Source: Cristatella mucedo (lineage: Eukaryota > Bryozoa > Phylactolaemata > Cristatellidae). Taken from it: a stretch of 64,000 nt of DNA. The notes beneath the pieces are model-generated. The model had not been told where the DNA came from, did no database searches, and saw only the letters and a list, made by a program, of their open reading frames with translations. The position numbers and the translations under genes were made by a program. Below, in pieces: positions 1-12,766 of this stretch. Within the stretch, counting starts at the first letter, position 1. Every line of letters starts with the position of its first letter. The stretch spans positions 498,501-562,500 of the forward strand of contig WPIO01000068.1 in the NCBI GenBank assembly GCA_009760855.2, written 5' to 3'.

Positions 1-38
<38 letters not shown>
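1..38 (+). repeat. (CT)n microsatellite at the window edge
   Basis: At least 19 CT units run off the left edge of the window. It is the only array of this type with pyrimidines on the + strand. Confidence 0.95.
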
Positions 39-44
<6 letters not shown>

Positions 45-202
45 GTTTCCTACAATAGTAACGGAGTTTTTTCACTACCCTCCTCTGATCCCTTGATTTC
101 TGGTTAGTATTAAGTTGCTGGAGCTATCACGCTTTGAAGTCGCTCGATGAAATTTTTGCAGCATCATTCCTTGACAAGCTAAGACTCTTTTGTCGTCTTT
201 GT

Positions 203-970
203 AAATAATAAAAATAATACACTTGATAAAGCACCCTCATAGAACTTAGTCTCTTTCTAGGCGCTTTACATTTGCTACAAAGGAAACACGATCGAATGGT
301 AAGTGGTAGCATGCTCGATAAACAACAAAAAGAACATGGTTAGGGCTGACATGCACAGGGTCAGCATGCAAGTGTGGTTAGTGGCAGCATGCAACAGTGT
401 AAGCACGGATAAGCACATTAAGGACGAATCACAGGGACCCACTAAATGCTGTTATAAATAGATGCGTTTTTAATTTCTTTTTAAATGCGGTCAAGTCAGG
501 GGATGTCATGACAGTAGTCGAGAGTGAGTCCAAGGATTTGGGAGCACGCGAAATGAAGGCGCGGTCTCCAAAGGATTTGAGATTTGCACGAGGTATAAGT
601 AAGCAGTTAGATTCCGAAAAGCGGGTGTTACTATGCTTAATCTGGTGGGGAGTTGATCTGATAGGTAAGCTGGAGCAAAAGAATGAAATGACCTAAAAGT
701 GAGCGACAAAACCTTGAAGTCGATCCGTTGCTTGACTGCTAGCCAGTGCAGGTCAGCGAGAAGTGGTGGGATTTGGCAACTGCGACGCTCACGACAGACA
801 GTTTTGCACCAGCTGTAAGCGCCTGATTGCAAATGCCGGTAGGCCAGCAAGGAGTGAGTTACAGAAGTCAAGACGGGATGTCACAAATGCATGGACCAGC
901 TTAGATGTGGCATCTCTATCTAAACAAGCCCGAATTTTAGCCATGTTATGTAGCTGAAAGTAGGCATATG
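203..970 (-). mobile_element. LINE-A copy, 5' truncated
   Basis: The minus strand carries the C-terminal region of a CR1/L2-like ORF2, with motifs such as [19 protein letters not shown] and FAPAYLSDQLP. This is followed by the 3' UTR and the tail (GGCGCTTT plus ATTATTTTTATT). The reading frame is shifted and interrupted, so it is a dead copy. The 5' end stops near 970, about 250 codons short of the YADD motif. Confidence 0.85.
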
Positions 971-1310
971 CTTGCTTTAGTATTAATAAAGGTTGGCTAA
1001 ATGTTTCGTTAAGAGTGTTTGACGAAAATATGGCTTATTCCGATAAATAATAATAATAAAGTCTTTTCTGCATTACCATTGGAAAACAAAAACCGCTATC
1101 CAGAGTAATCTAACGTGTTGCAGCAGAAGCAGTAATCAAGAGTTAATGACAGGCAATGGTTATGCTTAGAAAGCACAGAAGACAACATTCACGACCGCTG
1201 GTTAGTTTGATCACTGATTAGTAACATGCAATTAATCATACCAAGATAAGCACTCAGTAAAAAGACAAATTTCCTTCGGTGGTATACAAAAACGTATCGC
1301 TCTTACCCAT

Positions 1311-1450
1311 GGTCCCCACGGTTAAGGTGCTCGCCCCAACGAAGGTCTGGCCGAGGTCGTGGGCTCCAGCCCCGTGGCATATGTGAAGCGTCTGAGTAGA
1401 GATTAAGTTCTCTTAAAGTGCTATTAAAATTAAGAATATTTTATTATTTT
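1311..1450 (+). mobile_element. SINE-2 copy
   Basis: The head GGTTAAGGTGCTCGCC and the B-box-like GTCGTGGGCTCCAGCCCC are followed by GCATATGTGAAGCGTCTGAG, AGAGATTAAGTTCTC and an AT-rich end. The tail from AGCG onward is recognisably the LINE-A tail. Confidence 0.85.
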
Positions 1451-1527
1451 TATCGTCACAGCGGGCGCAGCCTCAGATTAATCAAGCACGCAACAAAGAT
1501 TCATTCGGACGGAGCCAAGACTGTGAG

Positions 1528-1660
1528 GAGCAGGTAAGTTTTAGCTTCTTTTTGAATGTCGTCAAATCAGGAGACGACACGATGTCAGCCAGTGAGCTCC
1601 AGGCTTGGAGAGCATGGTAATTGAAGACAAAGTCACCATAGGATTTGTCTGAAGCTTTCA
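1528..1660 (-). mobile_element. LINE-A fragment
   Basis: TTGAATGTCGTCAAATCAGG and the following GAGCTCCAGGCTTGGAGAGC match the antisense of the ORF2 C-terminus seen in the better LINE-A copies (for example 15,260-15,350). There is no tail, and the copy is clearly diverged. Confidence 0.65.
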
Positions 1661-2017
1661 GAAAGCATGTAGGAGTAATCGGAAATTCTAGAATGGAAAT
1701 GTCTAGAACGATCTAGAAGCTTCGAAATTTGATATGGGTAGAAATGACACCGAGTCCCACCAAATTACGAAAGCGATTTAAACAAAATACATGTTACGTC
1801 TCTCATCTGAGAAACTTTTAGCTTGCCATTCCTGGCAGACGAAGCGCTTGTTCGCAATAAATAAGGCAATTACATGCGTTAAAATAAAATGCTTTAAAAT
1901 GAATCGCGTTCGTGGAATTTCGATAATTATCTTAAGCTGCCGCAAACTCGCACACCCGAGGACGTGTCAGCAGAATAACTCCTTGTAAAAACTTTAGCGT
2001 CGGTATGCTTTGACCCC

Positions 2018-2095
2018 GGGTTTTGGTCTAGGGGTGAGGTGGTCACGCTTAACGACCGAGCGCGTGGGCTCTAGCCCTGCTGCAGACAGCTGCCA
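2018..2095 (+). mobile_element. SINE-2-like tRNA head
   Basis: TTTTGGTCTAGGGGTGAGG followed by GTGGGCTCTAGCCCT resembles the A and B box region of SINE-2 at 57,287-57,436 read in reverse. The LINE-like tail is missing, so this is a fragment or a related subfamily. Confidence 0.45.
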
Positions 2096-2297
2096 CCTAC
2101 TCACTGCAGGCAGCTCAAGTGAATGCCGCTTAGGCTGCTCAGCCCGTTATTTAGTTGCGTGTTGATTTTCTAAACTAGTTTAATTTGAAAAAACTTCTTG
2201 GTGAGGCAGGAAAAAATGTGTGCAATATTTTTTCAGCAGCTTTAAATATTTTGGCAAATGAAAAAGGAACCTTACATAAATAAGAACAGTGGAGGTT

Positions 2298-2412
2298 GGC
2301 TGATTAAACAGCCTCAGCTATATAGCAGAAGAGCCTTTACGACTATTTCCATCCACTACTAGTAGGCAATAAAGGATTGTCTGCTGCAGGACTCAAACCC
2401 AAGAACTGGGTT
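2298..2412 (-). mobile_element. SINE-1 fragment
   Basis: The order is the reverse of a SINE-1: GGCTGATTAAACAGCCTC, then CAGAAGAGCCTTTACG, then AATAAAGGATTGTC, then the decayed B box GGACTCAAACCC. It is strongly diverged from the younger copies at 49.5 and 60.2 kb. Confidence 0.75.
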
Positions 2413-3546
2413 GTGCAGTACGTTGTGCGAGCAAGTTACCTGAACTCAGCAAGTTTGGTCCCTGTTGTCTTAGGTGAGCACTGCCTTGGCTTTGTTCTTG
2501 CATTCTTATTGGTAGATAGTTTGAATAAGCTACAATTCTATTACATGCGGGAAACATGGGATAGCTTGACGACTAAAATCAATCCAGAGCTGGATTCGCA
2601 TGCACTTTTTAAAAGTTAGACCATCTATTTGCCTTAACACGATCCAAATTTGTTTTGGAACATCTCTCAGACTAGCAAGATCCTCAAAGGAATTTGGCAA
2701 AGGGCATCAATTGTCAACGTCAGCGGAAGCTAGGCAAGGTGGTCATGCAAAAAAGTTACACCCGTGTAAATATAACTTATTCAACAGGTGCTTTGCGCTT
2801 CAATGTGCTTGATGAATCTAAGAGGACCATTAACGTCAATGCTACGGTACTGCAGGTAGAATGGCACCTACTTCACGCGACCGCTGGTGAAGCTTCAAGG
2901 GACCGCACAATGTTAGCAAGGACCCGTTCGCATTAGTTAAACGGTTTTGTACAAGAGAATAACTCAAGCCGGGGGAAAATCCCGGGAAATTTCAGCATTG
3001 CATTACAATGCAGTCCTGAGTGTCCGCCGACCTAGTGTGTGGTAAGTTGGGCCCAGCTGATGAGGCCGGCCGTCTGACGGGCAAGGATTTCATACAACGA
3101 CCTGGAGCGTCAGGCGCTCGAATTTTACCTTTAAACTTTTTCTGTTTTTGACGTTGTCTTAAGTGAGACATTCGCTGAGTTGTGAAAGTACTTGATGCTC
3201 CTACACTTCTTCGTCAGTCTCTTCCTGTTGTACAGTTTGTCGCATGCGACGTTTACGGTACCGAGTGGCTTCTTTTGTTGCAAGTTATCCCCGTTATTTG
3301 CGATAGGCACTCTTATATTCAACTCGCTATGCTTCTTTTTCCACATTAATTTCCGTGGAATCTCGCTGGTCCACAATGGACCACGGAAACAGCAGGTTTT
3401 ATATGAAAATTAGTAGTAATTAGCTCCATGAAATATCGCGGAAAACTCCAACCTTCTTTTTGAAGCCGGGCCTGGATGTTCACTGACCTAGCTGGTGAGC
3501 CCGTCTCACTGACCGCTAAGCTTTGAGTTGTAGTAAGAGTAAATAA

Positions 3547-3640
3547 TAATAATAATTAAAAATTTGTGTAGCGCGCCCTAAGAGAACTTAATCTCTCTCT
3601 AGGACCTTTACATATACTGTAAATAAAGCATGATCGTATG
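3547..3640 (-). mobile_element. LINE-A or SINE-2 3' tail
   Basis: AATAATAATAATTA is followed by GCGCCCTAAGAGAACTTAAT and CTCTCTCTAGGACC, the antisense of the shared LINE-A/SINE-2 tail. Only the tail and a few dozen bases of 3' UTR can be recognised. Confidence 0.7.
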
Positions 3641-3854
3641 CCTAAGCATGAGCACATTGTAAGGTAATGGAGCAAATTTATACGAGGAAAAACGAAAAAT
3701 TGTATTTCAAAATTGGACTTAATAATTTTCTTACAAACAAAAATACATTTACTTTTAGGAAATTTATTAGTCAGCACAGGGTATCTTATCAGCATAAAGT
3801 AGCAATTACGGAACGTACAAATGCACTCGAAATTTTAAATGCATATTACCTATA

Positions 3855-3992
3855 CTAGCTGATTTAACAGCCTCTTTTGTATAGCGACAGAAGAGCCTTT
3901 ACGGCTATCACCACCGCTTGCAGCAGCGATAAAGAATCGCCAACCTCAAGATTCAAACCCACAACCTTGGGACCGAGGTTGTGAAAAGCATC
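3855..3992 (-). mobile_element. SINE-1 copy (left of an inverted pair)
   Basis: This is a minus-strand SINE-1 running from the tail (CTGATTTAACAGCCTC, CGACAGAAGAGCC) to the decayed B box (AGATTCAAACCCACAACC) and GGACCGAGGTTGTG. It faces a plus-strand copy at 4,169-4,318 across a LINE-B fragment. Confidence 0.85.
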
Positions 3993-3997
3993 CGGCC

Positions 3998-4155
3998 TGA
4001 GCTGCAACTTCCATGCTGCTTAATGTCTCGAATACCCTTCTGATCCGCTCAGCTATGCTTCACACTTTCTCTTTGTTGCGTGAGACGAAGTCTTTTGCCG
4101 CACGCGTACAGAAAGCCGCTTAGGCTTTCAGCGCCCTATAGAAAACTCTGCTGCG
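3998..4155 (+). mobile_element. LINE-B 3' fragment
   Basis: GAGCTGCAACTTCCATGCTG, CTCAGCTATGCTTCACACTT and GTACAGAAAGCCGCTTAGGC match the C-terminal coding region of LINE-B at 9.9 and 47.3 kb. The terminal ATTAC repeat is missing; the copy stops in the region just after the stop codon. Confidence 0.75.
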
Positions 4156-4168
4156 CGACATCCAATTG

Positions 4169-4318
4169 TGAGCCGTGGCAGCACACTATATAAAGCTATT
4201 GCTTTTCACGATCTCGGTCCCGAAGTCGTGAGTTTGAATCCTGCAGTGGGCGATCCTATTGCCACAAAGGCTCTTCTGTCGCTATACAAAAGAGGCTGTA
4301 AATCAGCTAGTATTTCTG
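4169..4318 (+). mobile_element. SINE-1 copy (right of an inverted pair)
   Basis: GTGAGCCGTGGCAGCACAC, TCACGATCTCGGTCCCGAAG, GAGTTTGAATCCTGCAGTGG and the tail GGCTCTTCTGTCGCTATAC are in order. The TATCGCCACTGC...GCGGTGGTG body segment is partly deleted compared with the younger copies. Confidence 0.85.
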
Positions 4319-4897
4319 TAGTCTTTGGCTGTGAGTAGCTACTCACAGTAAATAGTAAGTAATGGTAAGTAATAAATGCACTGCATTACAATACACAGTA
4401 AGTTTCCTGGGAGAAGTACGAGCAGATTGTATTTATGCATTTCCATCACTTACCAAAGGCAGGCGCAACAAGGCACATCCAATTTCAACAATGAGAGTGC
4501 ACGTTGCAGTTATATTTGAAAGTTAAAAATTATCTCCTCCAGTTTGACACTCATCATTGTTGTACTGTCGTAGATGTATTGTAGATATCACAATGAGCAT
4601 AATTTAGGCGTGGCGTAAGTGACTGCGTGGGATTAAATACAGCTAAAAAACGAACCAAGCTTATTGTAGGGGCGATTATTCAATAAAGCTTGCCGCGAAG
4701 TGCAGCCGCTCGTGGTTTCAGAAGTTAAGGTATTGCTCATTCTACGAAAAGGAAGCCGGTGAAGAGAGGCTGCGTCGGTACACGATCACTAATCAGTAAG
4801 AAATAAAACTGAGAGTCTCATTATCGCACAGCCAATAACAAGTCAGAAGCTTCTGTGGTGGTTTTAGGGGGGCATTCGAGGATGTAAGGAGCACATA

Positions 4898-4962
4898 AAT
4901 GACTGATACTAAAATGATTAATACTAAAATGACTAATGACTAATGACTGATACTAAAGGATG
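4898..4962 (+). repeat. Short tandem repeat of ATGACTAATACTAAA type
   Basis: Imperfect units built from ACTGATACTAAA, ATTAATACTAAA and ATGACTA repeat about five times. It is an isolated minisatellite-like patch with no flanking element recognised. Confidence 0.7.
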
Positions 4963-5737
4963 TTCGAAAAGAACTCGTGAGAAACGGCAGCAGGAGAACA
5001 GATAAAGTTAAGCGTGCGTCGGAGTTGCTCAAGTTGGGTTCACAGTCATAGACTTTCAGAGCAAAAGTGTCTGTCGTCAGCTACTGATAAAAAGAAGAAA
5101 CGGACAGTATGCTTAATGTCCGAACTGAGCCCTAAAGTACGAGACGGCTGATGCTGAAAGCGGAGTCAAATCACGAGATTGAGAAGCGAAGTTCTCGCTG
5201 GCGAATAAAATACGGGCCTTATATCTTCCGCAGACGGAGCTAAGCTTTCACCGGGAAGCCACTTTCCCCTCTAAAGGGTGCACTTTGTGATGCCGCTGCT
5301 GTCATGGCTGCCGATAGCAGACGCCTCAGCGGCTCTGTCTTGATTGCACTGATGCTCTTAAATAAATTCTTAACGCTGCATAAAAAGTGCCCAGGCGATC
5401 AACGGGATCTTATCGCACCGTACTAATACCGAAGAAATTCTAGCTCTCTTTCGTTGGCGCATGTCCGTAAGGGCATACATTATTTGTGGAACTGTTCGTC
5501 TCGTAAACAACTGCAAGGCACGGTTAAGCCGACTTACTGGAGCCACAAAAACTCGCTGCGGCGCGGCTGAGGAAACAAAGTTTTGCTTTCGCATGTCAAA
5601 CAAATGCTGGCGGTGCAGAATGATTGCGACTCAGCGATGCCGTTCAGAGGGCACCCACAAGAATCTCAAGCATCTGCGACTGCTGATTGCGGTTGCTTCT
5701 GATAGTGTGGCTACTGCCTCTACCACTGCGGCTTCGT

Positions 5738-5850
5738 GCAGCTGCTTGCTGCTGCTGCTGGTTGCTGGTGGTTGCTTACTGCTGCAGCTGCCGGTGGCTA
5801 TTGCTTGCTGCCGTCGGCCGCTGGTTGCTGCTGCTAGCGGTTCGCTGCTT
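5738..5850 (+). repeat. CTG/GCTG-rich imperfect repeat
   Basis: Repeated TGCTG and GCTGGTTGCTG strings give leucine/cysteine-rich and serine/alanine-rich open frames in all readings. This is compositional simple sequence, not a protein signal. Confidence 0.7.
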
Positions 5851-6630
5851 CGCCTGGCTGATGCTGCCACTCACACATAGCCGCTGCCACAAGTGCTGCT
5901 CCTAAGCGCTAATAGCAGGTCGCATCTTTTGTTGCTCTTTCCTTAGGAGTGACAAGAGCCTAGGAGACCTGCTCAATATTCAATACTCCTTATTTACACA
6001 CAGCCTAGCATGGCTGTGCCGGAACAATTGAGTGACAAAAACGTATACAAGTTAAACTTGAGCAGGCATGCCACTGACACGTGACTATCGACTCCCACTG
6101 CTCAGACGGACGCTCGGCGCGCCCACTCGCTCGGCTCGTGCTGCTGCTGGCTGCTGTTGCATGGCAGCAGTACAGAGTCAGACGAGCAAGACGAGCTGGC
6201 CGCTGTCTGATTAACCATTCGCCATGCGCGGCGGCGCGCACATACCACACTCACTCACTCACTCACTCACTGCCTTTGCACCCACCACTCCAAACAGTTT
6301 GCTCTGCCCCCAAACTTGAGATGGAGAGATAAGGTGGCTGGTGCTGGTTAGATGCTGGTGCAAGCAGCATAATCTAATGCAGCAGCAATTGACAGACGGA
6401 AGGGCAGCCGCTAAGGGGCAGAACGGGGCAATTAGGGAGTTCGAGCTGGGGGTGAGGAGGGCTTGGGCTGGGCGAATTTCGGGCTACCAAGCTTCCGGTG
6501 GGTGCCACTACAGCACGAGAAAGCAATTAATGAGCCTCACGTCCGGGCTCAGGCAAGCTCTGTGGCAAGCTCTGCCGGCTCAATTGAGGCCAATGCTCCA
6601 GCAGCCATCAGCTTCAGCCCTGAGTGAGTG

Positions 6631-6631
<1 letters not shown>

Positions 6632-6678
<47 letters not shown>

Positions 6679-6679
6679 C
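6632..6679 (+). repeat. (CAG)n trinucleotide repeat
   Basis: About 16 units of CAG with one CAA interruption lie inside an open frame of 144 codons (6341-6775). The frame would encode a polyglutamine run, but there is no other coding support. The whole 5.7-7.6 kb segment is rich in CAGC/GCTG strings on both strands. Confidence 0.85.
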
Positions 6680-7827
6680 TGGGAGCACCTCGTGAGCACC
6701 TCATCCACGCCTCTGGGTCCCTGGCTGGCGACAAGCCGAGCTGCCATTCTTGAAAAAAGCGCTGGACATGGATGATGAACAAGATAGAGCTACACAGCGA
6801 ATCTTTTTCGGGACTAGGCCGAGGGGCAGGCTGAGATGTTTGTAAGCCTCTCGACGATCGACAGACCGGACCGTGTGGCTGCGTCTCTGGCGGCCGGCAG
6901 TCAGCCACCGGGCCTGACATGTAAGCAGATTCGCAGGGTGTCCGGAGTCGAATATTTTGAGCTTGTCGGAATTCGCTGGACCCAATGCGCCCAGCTGTCC
7001 GGCTGCTTCGTAGCCCGTCTCTGATCCGTTGCTAGCCGGCCGAGTGGTTTCAGTGGCCTCCTCTGTCAGGGACCCAGTGCCGGCGCCGGAGCTGCTCCGG
7101 TCGCAGCTCACTCCCTCGGCTCGCGAGTGGGTGGTCGGGCCTTCGGTGACGCGCTGCTCATTCGATTATTTCAGCTCGTCCTGATCGCCCGTCAGTGGGC
7201 CAGGATTCCCTCACCGCAAGCGGTTGCATCGCCAGCCAGACTTCAGTCTTGCTCGTAGTTATCAGTAGCCAGCCAGCGCGAGCACCGAGCGCTGGACGAC
7301 AGCTAGCTTGCTGCGCACGCCCAGCAGCAGCAGAGGCGGCGGTGGCGGCAGCAGCAGAGTAGCAGCAGCAGCAGACGCAGCCCAAATTCGTGCCGAGCTC
7401 AGACGCAGGCCCTTGCAGTCAGCCTTATTTTGCTTCGCCTGCCCAGAGGAACCTTGCCTACTCCAGTAATCGGCCACACGATCTGCAAGCCTGCCTGGGA
7501 TGACGGCCTGCCAGGCATGCAGCTCAGGGAGCTGCAGCCGCATTCCAGGCCTTCCTCGGACTGCTGCAGATCTATTGAAGCCCGGCCAGCTGGCCCGAGT
7601 TACACCGTAAGATAGGAGGAGACCCGGGCCGATATCAAAACCGTCGAGTCTCGTTGCCGGCTGTCGTTCAGTATTCCCAGCATCCGAGCCTGAGCTATAC
7701 CGTGCGTTTAGGTGTTCTGATGGATGTGGCCACCGAGGACAGCTGCTTAAAGTGAGCAGTCAGCTGACAGCATACTTCGACAACTGGGCCTTCAGCGACG
7801 ACAGCCAGCACGAGAGAGACAGGGAGA

Positions 7828-8458
<631 letters not shown>

Positions 8459-8469
8459 ACAAAGTGAAT

Positions 8470-8610
8470 TACAGCGGTTGCTGTTCATGACCCATACCGT
8501 GGGTTCAAGTCCTTCAGTGGGCATCCGGTTTTGCCCACAGCAAGTAGCAGTGAGAGCCGTTAAAGCTTTTCTCCATCTGCATAAATGAGGCTGTTGAACC
8601 AGCTAACCTT
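8470..8610 (+). mobile_element. SINE-1 copy, old
   Basis: The B-box region GTGGGTTCAAGTCCTTCAGTG is well preserved, and the tail is the decayed ATGAGGCTGTTGAACCAGCT. The central segment is diverged. It starts immediately after the (GA)n-derived array. Confidence 0.7.
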
Positions 8611-9889
8611 TTTATGGCAGGCGTCCTGCGGTCTTGGCACTTGCACCAACCCAATGGCATGCATGCCAACACTATCCATTGCCTAAACTTTCAGAACGGC
8701 AGCTGACTTGACATATCACCAAGCAAGCCCGACCGGTCGGCAGCTTTGGAGTTGAACTGTTCCAGGCTACCAAGTGCAAAGTTGCGGCAGCTGGTTCCAG
8801 CCGGTCGCTAGCTACAAAGATGTGTTTCGTTAAGCATACCCAAATGAGGAGTGGGCACTCTATACCTGCCGGCTAGTACGACTAGCCACACTAAAAATAG
8901 CTTGATCCACCAATGTTCAACAAGTTGGGACACAAGTTGCATACGATGCAGAGATCGGTAATTTTTTTATTTGTAGATAGGCTGCTTCTGCTTAACGTCC
9001 GGGTTGGATGCGGTTTTTGCAATCTTTTTTAATGCTTTGCCATTATGTGGAAACGGTCATCATATTCCATTTCTCACATCTTCATCTTTTGAATAACCTA
9101 AATAAATATTAGATTGCCGGGCCAATCTTCTCAGTCTTTTCTTAGCTAATTACTCTTAATGCTACTATTATAGTTATTCTCATAGCCAATGCTGAAGACC
9201 TCGCTCCAAGTTGTCTTGATCGCTTGGGTATGTACCGTACGAAACCCGACTGTCTATATTGTGAGCAGCAACAGCCAGCATGAGGCGTACTGAAGTGTGC
9301 GGACGGAGCAAAGAGCAGTAGCTGCTGGCCGGAAGACAGCTGCCTGCGACCGAGACAGGTCCTGGAACAGCTGTTCGCTAGTGACGTTAAAGAGCAGTTA
9401 AAGCCAGCTGCTGGCTGAACCTGCTGTCAGCTACAAGTGATTACTCTGGGCAAGGAACGTTCTCTCAACCTCCCTTTGTTGCCTTTACGTCTTTATTCTC
9501 CCGCCCAGCCTGCGTTCTTTAAGCTTAAACTTAAAAACGACTCTGTTTTCGGAGATTGTGAGTTCAACTTCCGACGAAGACTTGACATGCTTTTCCTGCT
9601 TGTGCGTTATTATCTCTACAGAGTAACCGGCACACTATATACAGTCGCGTAAAATGTTCGCCCTGGTGAATTTCAGATAACTCAACTCTGCGGTCGGCAG
9701 GGAAAGCGATTACCAGATAATTTCCACAACGGCTATTTGCCGCAAGCCGACCGCGATGGCAAACGGACGCTGTAGCAAACGTCCTCTCCGGGAAAATGCC
9801 AAACCGGAAGAGTTCGTGTGCATAGGAACAGCTCACATATACACGATTCGCCTTAATTGTTAGAGTCTACATAGAAGCAGTGGTACTAT
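8611..9889. other. No feature supported
   Basis: Sequence of mixed composition. Short open frames at 9,437-9,652 + and 9,564-9,836 - overlap each other and have no recognised domain. Confidence 0.5.
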
Positions 9890-10175
9890 GACGAATGATT
9901 TCTCGCGAGGATGACAACTACTCTCCTGCTGCCGACTGTGGCTCATCCTTTTCAGCGGTCCTGAGCTGCTACTTCCATGCTACTGACTACCTCAACTGCT
10001 CTCCTGACTCTGCTATGCTTCTCACTTTCTCTTTGTTGCGTGAGACGAAGTCTGTTGGCAACCGAATGCGTACCGAAAGCCGCTTAGGGTGTGAGTTCGC
10101 TAGACAAACCTCTCCTGCGTAACACCCACATAGTCTTTATGGCTTTGTGAAGTTACAGACGGAGATATATTACAT
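9890..10175 (+). mobile_element. LINE-B 3' end
   Basis: An open frame from 9895 gives the LINE-B C-terminus, with CYFHATDYLNCSPDSAML and the MRTESRLGCE ending also seen at 47.3 kb. It is followed by the 3' UTR (ACGGAGATATATTACATTA) that ends in the ATTAC-like tail. Confidence 0.8.
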
Positions 10176-10499
10176 TAAATTTACTAGGCTATTTACCTAG
10201 TCATTTACCTTGGCCTTTCAGGTTAACATTGAACATGCTCTTAATGCTAATCTTGACAGCTTCACAGTCATAAGTGTCCTTTAAAAATTAAAGATGATTG
10301 TGATGCCTAGTGAAAAGGAACGGTTTATAAAAGAAATTTTTAGCTATAGGGTACATAATATATGATAAAATTACAAATATAGATTTAAAGTACTACATTT
10401 GAATATTGTTTGAGAGTCAGCACCCACCAGAGAGGGATACATTGTGTAACGTAATTATTAACTTACATCCCCGATACTTACAAGAACACAGGTCCAGGA

Positions 10500-10612
10500 T
10501 GACGTACTAGGGTGTGAGTGCGCTATGCAAAACTCTTCTGCGTAACGCCCGCATAGTCTTTATGACTTTGTGGAGTTACAGACGGAGATACATTACACAC
10601 ATTACATTACAT
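10500..10612 (+). mobile_element. LINE-B 3' UTR fragment
   Basis: TGTGAGTGCGCTATGCAAAA, CGCCCGCATAGTCTTTATGA and GAGATACATTAC followed by ATTACATTAC match the LINE-B tail at 10.1 kb. Only the last 110 bp are present. Confidence 0.8.
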
Positions 10613-10659
10613 GGCTTCTCCTTGGTATAGATTAGCTAAGTGAGACTTGAAACGCACGT

Positions 10660-11340
10660 GCATCGCGTCGACGTTACGCTTCAGAAGTTAGCACTTTGAC
10701 GCAAACATAACAGTGCCGACAGCGATCGCCAGCGCTCGAGACGTTTCTTCACGCCTCGGGCATTTTCCGACCAGCGGGCAGACTCGGCGCCGAGTCTGCC
10801 CTGGCTTACGCGAGTGCGAGCTTCGCCATCCATGCTCGGACGGGAGCTGCGAGCGCTCGAGAGCGCGCGAGCGATCGCAGCTCCGGAGTCATCCCCCCAC
10901 CACCGGACTGGCGAGATCCAGGAGCGGCCGCTGGAGGTCGGCGATGACCTTTGTCCGCAAGCTTCTGCAATTCTTGCCAAACATGGCCGCCAATGCGGTC
11001 TTTAAATCAGAGGATTCCAGCGCTCCCTCCGTCAAAAGCGCTGTCATGGCTCGGCTCGCCTCTGAAAATCGGCGGCCGCAGAGACCTACAGCTCCGGCCA
11101 CGGATTAGCCCTAATGCCTATTTCGACTACTCTGCCCTTGTCAGCTCCCTCAAGACCTGGCGTAAAGTTGAATACGAACGGCGAGCACGCGACGGTACAC
11201 GAAAACACCGGAGCGACCTTCAACTCGCGTATTTCCACACGGACGCTGGCCAGCCCGCCGGCACGCGACCACCCTGCAATCGAAACTTCCCTATGCCTCT
11301 GCAGGCCGTGACTAACTCTCACAAACCGTCTCCGTAAAAT
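10660..11340. other. CpG-rich segment with overlapping open frames, unassigned
   Basis: This segment is much richer in G+C and CpG than its flanks. It has open frames on both strands (for example 10713-11108 + and 10681-10980 -). None shows a domain that I recognise. It could be a promoter/CpG island, an exon cluster or an unknown transposon ORF1. Confidence 0.35.
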
Positions 11341-11465
11341 CTCGATGTCCCATAAACTCCTCTAGGCCATAAACCGGCGGTAGTGGCAATAGCAAGGCCA
11401 TAAACTGGCCACAAAGCCATAAACGCTGCTGGCCTATACACTGGGACTAGCAGAGCGATAAATTA

Positions 11466-11735
11466 GCCACACTGGCATATATAGGGATAATGATAATAAC
11501 TATGTTTGTCCATTACCCCCAGAGAACTTGAATCTCTTTCTAGGCACTTAGCATATTGACCGAATGGTTTGTGGGAGCATGCCCAGTGTTAGCGAGCATA
11601 GCATTGTTAAAGGTGGCATGCACATGGTCAACATCCAAATATGGTTAGTGGCAGCAAGCAGCGCCAGCACCCATAGGCAAACAAAGGACGAATCGCATGG
11701 ACCCACCAAATGCTGCGATAAATAGATGCATATTT
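11466..11735 (-). mobile_element. LINE-A 3' UTR copy
   Basis: The AT tail, then GAGAACTTGAATCTCTTTCT, then the 3' UTR with its recurrent CATGCACATGGTCA and GTGGCAGCAAGCAG strings, up to GGACCCACCAAATGCTG, match the other LINE-A copies. ORF2 is absent beyond its last codons. Confidence 0.8.
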
Positions 11736-12532
11736 AGGATGATAACTTACCTTTCCTGTTCTATAACTTTAACGCTTTATGGGGCCGAAGCTTTCGCTCT
11801 TCGAGCCCTGGACTGTAGAACCTATTTAGAGAATTATTGTCTACTAACTCTGAAAACGACTGAACGAGATTTTCGCTCGACGTTTTTCTTCTGAGTAGGT
11901 ATGTTTTCCGAGCATCACGTTTCGTTAGCTTCTTGCGCATCTTCTTCCCAGAATCCTCCCTTCTATTACCGACTCTCGAACTTCCGTATCGGCCATCCAG
12001 ATCTGCTGCCTCGTTGCTAATTCCTTTCATCGACAGTCCTCCCGGCTGAGCCGCCTGCTGCCTTTCCCCTCGCTTTTTCTCTGCTGCAGGAGACGGAAGT
12101 CAGCTAGCTACCCCCATATGCAAACCTAAAGCGGCTAGGGACATCGAGCAATCGCGGAAGCTATCGAGCAGCACTGCAACGATCGGCCCAGTCGCGGCAT
12201 CTTCTGTGTAGTTAGCGATGCCGATATTGACTCATTCATGCAGGTCTATACCGCTCATCCAGAACATGACCTCGAGCCAGATTAAAAGCTAGCAGAAGCC
12301 GGGCCAGCGTGGGAGCTTCGTCTTTTCGCCGAGCTCGACGCTGCTTCCCGACTGCGAGTGGCAGGGAATCGGCAGCTGCTGCTTAGCCATGCTGCTGATG
12401 GGCGCCAGGTCGTGGCACTGCGGCCACTTGCATGCAATTTCTTGCATCTTGCGAACATTTTTAAGAAAATCAGCAAGGTTTAAAAGCTCTCGATCCGCGA
12501 CATTGGTACGAAGCCGCACCTGTTGCCAAGGC

Positions 12533-12766
<234 letters not shown>

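Larger units (their letters stand above)
970..3546. other. Intervals between the repeats at 1-3.5 kb
   Basis: Outside the SINE and LINE pieces listed, this is AT-rich sequence with short open frames only (the longest is 81 codons at 3131-3376). None has a recognisable domain or paired splice sites. I see no gene here. Confidence 0.6.

Noticed and set aside
6341-6775. Possible polyglutamine protein
   Set aside because: Only the CAG run keeps it notable. There is no splice context or domain, and equally long frames run on the opposite strand in the same CAG-rich DNA.
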